From contig CALBAF010000345.1 in the NCBI GenBank assembly GCA_937926415.1, positions 1 to 9,039 of the forward strand: a DNA stretch of 9,039 nucleotides. Direction: 5' to 3'. Below, piece after piece: positions 7,217 to 9,039 of this stretch. Origin of the DNA: an uncultured Actinomyces sp. Lineage in GTDB: Bacteria > Actinomycetota > Actinomycetes > Actinomycetales > Actinomycetaceae. Made by a program: the position numbers and the translations under genes. Numbering within the stretch: the first letter of the stretch is position 1; each line of letters opens with the position of its first letter. A model generated the notes under the pieces. The model was not told the origin of the DNA. It did not search any database and worked only from the letters and a program-made list of their open reading frames with translations.

Positions 7217-7648
7217 ATGCTCTATGGACCCATGACGCACCCGCAGTTCCTGCGCGCGCTCGCGGCCGCCGGCCACGGCTCGAAGATTCTGCTGGCGGAC
7301 GCGAACTACCCGCACACCACGGGTGTGAACCCGCGCTGCGAACTTATTTCGCTCAACCTTGCCCCGGGTCTCCTGGATGTCAGCCAGGTCCTCGATGTCC
7401 TCAAGCGCACGATTCCGATCGAGCGCGCAGAGATCATGACCCCCGCGCCCGACGCCGATCCGGTGGAGATTCCGATCCACGACGAGTTCCGCGCGGCTCT
7501 GCCGGGCGTTGAGTTTGGCGAGATCTCCCGCTGGGACTTCTACGATGCCGCACGCGACGAGAACGTCGGCATCATCGTTGCGACGGGCGAGCAGCGCCTG
7601 TACGGCAACCTGCTCCTGACGGTCGGCGTTCGCCAGCCCGGGGAGTAA
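7217..7648 (+). CDS. fucU: L-fucose mutarotase, RbsD/FucU family
   Basis: This 143-residue protein (E. coli FucU has 140) interconverts the alpha and beta anomers of L-fucose, supplying the form used by the isomerase. The RbsD/FucU hallmarks are present: GHGSKILLADANYP near the N terminus, with the family's key His20 and Asp28; the central DVSQVLDVLKRTIPIE region; FYDAA; IVATGE; and the C-terminal YGNLLL with Tyr129. The start is the ATG at 7217, preceded by GAAAGG at 7204-7209 and only 13 bases after the regulator's stop codon, so it belongs to the same operon. The family also includes the ribose pyranase RbsD. The partnership with fucI makes the fucose role much more likely. Confidence 0.92.
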   Translation: MLYGPMTHPQFLRALAAAGHGSKILLADANYPHTTGVNPRCELISLNLAPGLLDVSQVLDVLKRTIPIERAEIMTPAPDADPVEIPIHDEFRAALPGVEFGEISRWDFYDAARDENVGIIVATGEQRLYGNLLLTVGVRQPGE

Positions 7649-7696
7649 AACCCGTTTGCCGCCCCAGGGCGAGCCTTGTTGCATCGGTGACGAATG

Positions 7697-7717
7697 CTTT
7701 CGTTTCGTTTTCGTTTC
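7697..7717 (+). repeat. TTTCG direct-repeat cluster, candidate DeoR-family binding site
   Basis: The tract starts with CTTTCGTTT and contains three TTTCG units at 7698, 7703 and 7709, followed by a final TTTC, with spacings of 5 and 6 bases. The 8-mer CTTTCGTT at 7697-7704 is repeated exactly at 7901-7908 and inverted at 7929-7936 near the DeoR promoter. Repeated short TTTCG/TTTC-like half-sites are typical of DeoR-family operators. It lies 49 bases after the fucU stop. No promoter is evident beside it, so it may be an auxiliary site for looping or a chance T-rich run. Confidence 0.45.
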
Positions 7718-7757
7718 AACTGGATGGCGACTCTGGGATGTGGGGGAGAGTTTTATA

Positions 7758-7791
7758 GCTGGTGGGTGGCTCGCAAGAGTCGCCCACCAGC
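7758..7791 (+). terminator. 15-bp hairpin with GCAA tetraloop, probable end of the fucose operon
   Basis: GCTGGTGGGTGGCTC (7758-7772) pairs with GAGTCGCCCACCAGC (7777-7791) along its full length with two G-T wobbles. The loop is GCAA, a GNRA-type stable tetraloop. The bases that follow (GCATTTATC) give only a short T-run, so it is not a textbook intrinsic terminator. Its place between two transcription units and its stability make a terminator or 3' mRNA-stabilising role the best reading. Confidence 0.6.
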
Positions 7792-7893
7792 GCATTTATC
7801 CCCGCAATATCATTGAATTCTGAAGAATGGGTAGCGTTGCCTTGAACGTTTGTGCGCGGCTGGTGCACGCGTGCGAATCTTCTTCTCGTGATG

Positions 7894-7922
7894 TTGCATA
7901 CTTTCGTTTTAGTGACTATTCT
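7894..7922 (+). promoter_or_regulatory. Promoter of the DeoR-E2 transcription unit
   Basis: TTGCAT (7894-7899) and TATTCT (7917-7922) are separated by exactly 17 bases. The -10 fits the actinobacterial TANNNT pattern, and the -35 matches TTGACA at four of six positions. Transcription would start near 7929, leaving a leader of about 50 bases before the ATG at 7981. This is the best housekeeping-type promoter I can see in the window. Confidence 0.65.
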
Positions 7923-7936
7923 GTTCTTAACGAAAG
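7901..7936. promoter_or_regulatory. Inverted repeat over the promoter, candidate DeoR operator
   Basis: CTTTCGTT (7901-7908) and AACGAAAG (7929-7936) are perfect reverse complements separated by 20 bases. The left half lies between the -35 and -10 elements, and the right half covers the predicted transcription start. A protein bound to both would block RNA polymerase. The obvious candidate is the DeoR-family protein encoded directly downstream, which implies autorepression and control of the E2 gene behind it. Confidence 0.65.
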
Positions 7937-7940
7937 ATAA

Positions 7941-7959
7941 AGCGACAAAGAGTGTCGCT
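7941..7959 (+). other. Small leader hairpin before the DeoR ribosome site
   Basis: AGCGACA (7941-7947) and TGTCGCT (7953-7959) form a perfect 7-bp stem with the loop AAGAG. It lies entirely within the predicted 5' leader and ends 8 bases before the GAAGAGG ribosome site (7968-7974). It could influence mRNA stability or translation. As DNA it could be an additional symmetric protein site. Confidence 0.35.
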
Positions 7960-7980
7960 GATTCCGCGAAGAGGTGCCCC

Positions 7981-8730
7981 ATGGGACGTGCAGAAGAACG
8001 CACGAACTACATCCTGGATCGCCTCGCCCGGGAGGGTGAGGTGAGCGTGGCGCAGCTTGCCTCCGATCTGGGAGTTTCGCCCGTCACTGTGCGTGCATCG
8101 CTGAAGTCTCTCGACGAGCAGGGCTACCTCGTGCGCACCCATGGAGGAGCGCGCCCCACCACCTTCCGCAACATTCACCTGCGCCAGAACGATCGTGTTG
8201 AAATCAAGGAGCGCATCGCTCGCGCTGCCGCCGACATGATCCACGACGATGACCGCATCATGATCGAGGCCGGCACCACCTGTGCCCTCATCGTCAAGTA
8301 CCTCACCGGCAAGCGCGGAGTTCAGGTCCTCACGAACTCCGTGCTCGTCTTCGCCAACGCCCGCTCCAACCCGAACCTGAACATCACGCTGACGGGTGGG
8401 CACTTCCGCGCCGAGTCTGAGTCCCTCGTGGGACCGGTTGCCGAGCGCGCCATCAATGACTTCAACGCACGCGTCGCCTTCCTCGGAACCGACGGGTTCA
8501 GCGTTGATCGGGGCCTGACCACCCAGCTCGTAGAAGGTGGACAGGTCGGCTCCATTATGCGTACCCGCGCACAAGAGACGTGGCTGCTCGCTGACTCCTC
8601 CAAGTATGGGGAAGCCGGCTTTGTCAGCTTCATGGGGATCGATGAGGTCACCGGAATCATCACCGACGATGAGATCCCCGAAGAATCCATCAAGGAATTG
8701 GCCGAGCGCACGAAGCTGCGCATCGTCTAG
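7981..8730 (+). CDS. DeoR-family transcriptional regulator
   Basis: This 249-residue regulator matches the usual DeoR family length of about 250. Residues 7-57 form the N-terminal winged helix-turn-helix, ending with the family signature YLVRTHGGAR. The C-terminal sensor domain (about 75-249) shows EAGTT (96-100, the phosphate-binding-like loop, usually D-A/S-G-T-T), LTNSVLV, LTGGHFRAES, FLGTDGFSVDRGLTT and LADSSKYG. Such proteins usually respond to sugar phosphates. Two departures are visible. The recognition helix reads TVRASL where most members have TIRRDL, and the VGSIM stretch lacks the lysine commonly found before the methionine. The ATG at 7981 was chosen for its GAAGAGG site 6 bases upstream and for the start of family similarity. 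An open frame back to 7852 would run through the promoter. The ligand is unknown. Confidence 0.92.
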   Translation: MGRAEERTNYILDRLAREGEVSVAQLASDLGVSPVTVRASLKSLDEQGYLVRTHGGARPTTFRNIHLRQNDRVEIKERIARAAADMIHDDDRIMIEAGTTCALIVKYLTGKRGVQVLTNSVLVFANARSNPNLNITLTGGHFRAESESLVGPVAERAINDFNARVAFLGTDGFSVDRGLTTQLVEGGQVGSIMRTRAQETWLLADSSKYGEAGFVSFMGIDEVTGIITDDEIPEESIKELAERTKLRIV

Positions 8731-8734
8731 GAGG
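8729..8734 (+). promoter_or_regulatory. Strong ribosome binding site of the E2 gene, overlapping the DeoR stop
   Basis: AGGAGG shares its first two bases with the TAG stop codon of the DeoR gene and lies 6 bases before the ATG at 8741. It fixes the E2 start and shows that the two genes are on one transcript, with ribosomes handed directly from one to the next. Confidence 0.85.
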
Positions 8735-8740
8735 AATTAC

Positions 8741-9039
8741 ATGGCCACCATCGTGGTGATGCCCCAGCTGGGCAACTCTGTTGAGTCATGCATCATCGTC
8801 GAGTGGATGATCGCAGAAGGCGACACCGTCGCCGTCGACCAGACGCTCGCGTCCATCGAGACCGACAAGTCGACCATGGAGGTGCCCTCGACCGCCGAGG
8901 GTACCGTCCTGAAGCTCCTGTGGGAGGAAGGCGACGAGGTCCCCGTGAAGGATCCGCTCATCATCGTCGGTGAGCCCGGGGAGGACATCTCCGGCCTCGT
9001 TCCCGGTGGCGACGCCGCCCCCGCCGAGGCCGCATCAGC
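8741..9039 (+). CDS. 2-oxo-acid dehydrogenase E2 (dihydrolipoamide acyltransferase), N-terminal part
   Basis: The first 99 codons of an E2 gene are visible; the rest lies past the window end. Residues 1-76 form a complete biotinyl/lipoyl-attachment domain. It begins ATIVVMPQLGNSVES and carries ETDKSTMEVPS, where Lys43 is the residue expected to be lipoylated, followed by GTVLKLLWEEGDEVPV and the closing LIIVGEP. An Ala/Pro-rich hinge starts at about residue 90 (GGDAAPAEAAS), as in multidomain E2 proteins. E2 forms the core of pyruvate, 2-oxoglutarate, branched-chain or acetoin dehydrogenase complexes and transfers the acyl group to CoA. Which complex this is cannot be told from the lipoyl domain. 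The lipoyl domain alone could also belong to another lipoylated protein, but the hinge favours E2. Confidence 0.88.
   Translation, partial: MATIVVMPQLGNSVESCIIVEWMIAEGDTVAVDQTLASIETDKSTMEVPSTAEGTVLKLLWEEGDEVPVKDPLIIVGEPGEDISGLVPGGDAAPAEAAS

Larger units (their letters stand above)
7649..7980. other. 332-base intergenic spacer between the fucose operon and the DeoR gene
   Basis: I see no credible gene here on either strand. The composition is clearly richer in A and T than the flanking genes. In order it holds a TTTCG direct-repeat cluster (7697-7717), a 15-bp GCAA-tetraloop hairpin (7758-7791), a 10-bp palindrome GCACGCGTGC (7865-7874), a promoter (7894-7922) overlapped by an inverted repeat (7901-7936), a small leader hairpin (7941-7959) and the ribosome site GAAGAGG (7968-7974) of the next gene. 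The stretch 7792-7860 shows nothing I can identify. Confidence 0.8.

Noticed and set aside
7660..7671. CGCCC-CA-GGGCG hairpin just after fucU as a terminator
   Set aside because: The two-base loop is too small for the full stem, and no T-run follows. The hairpin at 7758-7791 is a better candidate.
7865..7874. GCACGCGTGC, a 10-bp palindrome with a central CG upstream of the DeoR promoter
   Set aside because: It is short and GC-rich, does not extend beyond 10 bp and does not resemble the operator at 1570-1589. Chance is a sufficient explanation.
7716..8003. 95-codon - strand open frame over the intergenic spacer and DeoR start
   Set aside because: It overlaps the promoter region and the start of the DeoR gene, and has no family features or ribosome site.

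Overview
The window comes from a high-GC Gram-positive bacterium. Codons strongly prefer G or C in the third position, there are actinobacterial-style -10 elements and purine-rich ribosome binding sites, and the lipoprotein signal is typical of Actinobacteria. An Actinomyces/Schaalia-type host is my best guess; the sequence alone does not prove it. All supported genes lie on the + strand. Nothing looks like a tRNA, rRNA, mobile element or CRISPR array.

Bases 1-7648 look like most of an L-fucose (possibly also D-arabinose) uptake and catabolism operon. In order it holds: the C-terminal part of a sugar ABC-transporter ATPase, an RbsC-type permease, a lipoprotein sugar-binding protein, L-fucose isomerase (fucI), a rhamnulokinase-like FGGY kinase that probably phosphorylates L-fuculose, a LacI-family regulator, and L-fucose mutarotase (fucU). 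The logic is import, mutarotation, isomerisation to L-fuculose, then phosphorylation. The next enzyme, the class II aldolase FucA, is not in the window. A perfect 20-bp palindrome with a central CG sits just before the binding-protein gene and is a good candidate operator for the LacI-type regulator. Three intergenic hairpin regions (before the binding protein, before fucI, and before the kinase) suggest that parts of one operon are expressed at different levels.

Bases 7649-7980 are a visibly AT-richer 332-base spacer. It ends the fucose operon and starts a second transcription unit. It holds a run of TTTCG repeats, a strong GNRA-tetraloop hairpin without a clean T-run, a good promoter (TTGCAT, 17 bases, TATTCT), and an 8-bp inverted repeat (CTTTCGTT/AACGAAAG) that straddles the -10 element.

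From 7981 a DeoR-family regulator is followed after 10 bases by the start of an E2 (dihydrolipoamide acyltransferase) gene of a 2-oxo-acid dehydrogenase complex, cut by the window end. The inverted repeat suggests that the DeoR-type protein controls its own promoter and, with it, the E2 gene.

I found no clearly new biological system. The most interesting points are regulatory: the operator inside the operon, the hairpin-segmented operon, the repeated CTTTCGTT motif on both sides of the spacer, and the pairing of a sugar-type DeoR regulator with a 2-oxo-acid dehydrogenase gene.
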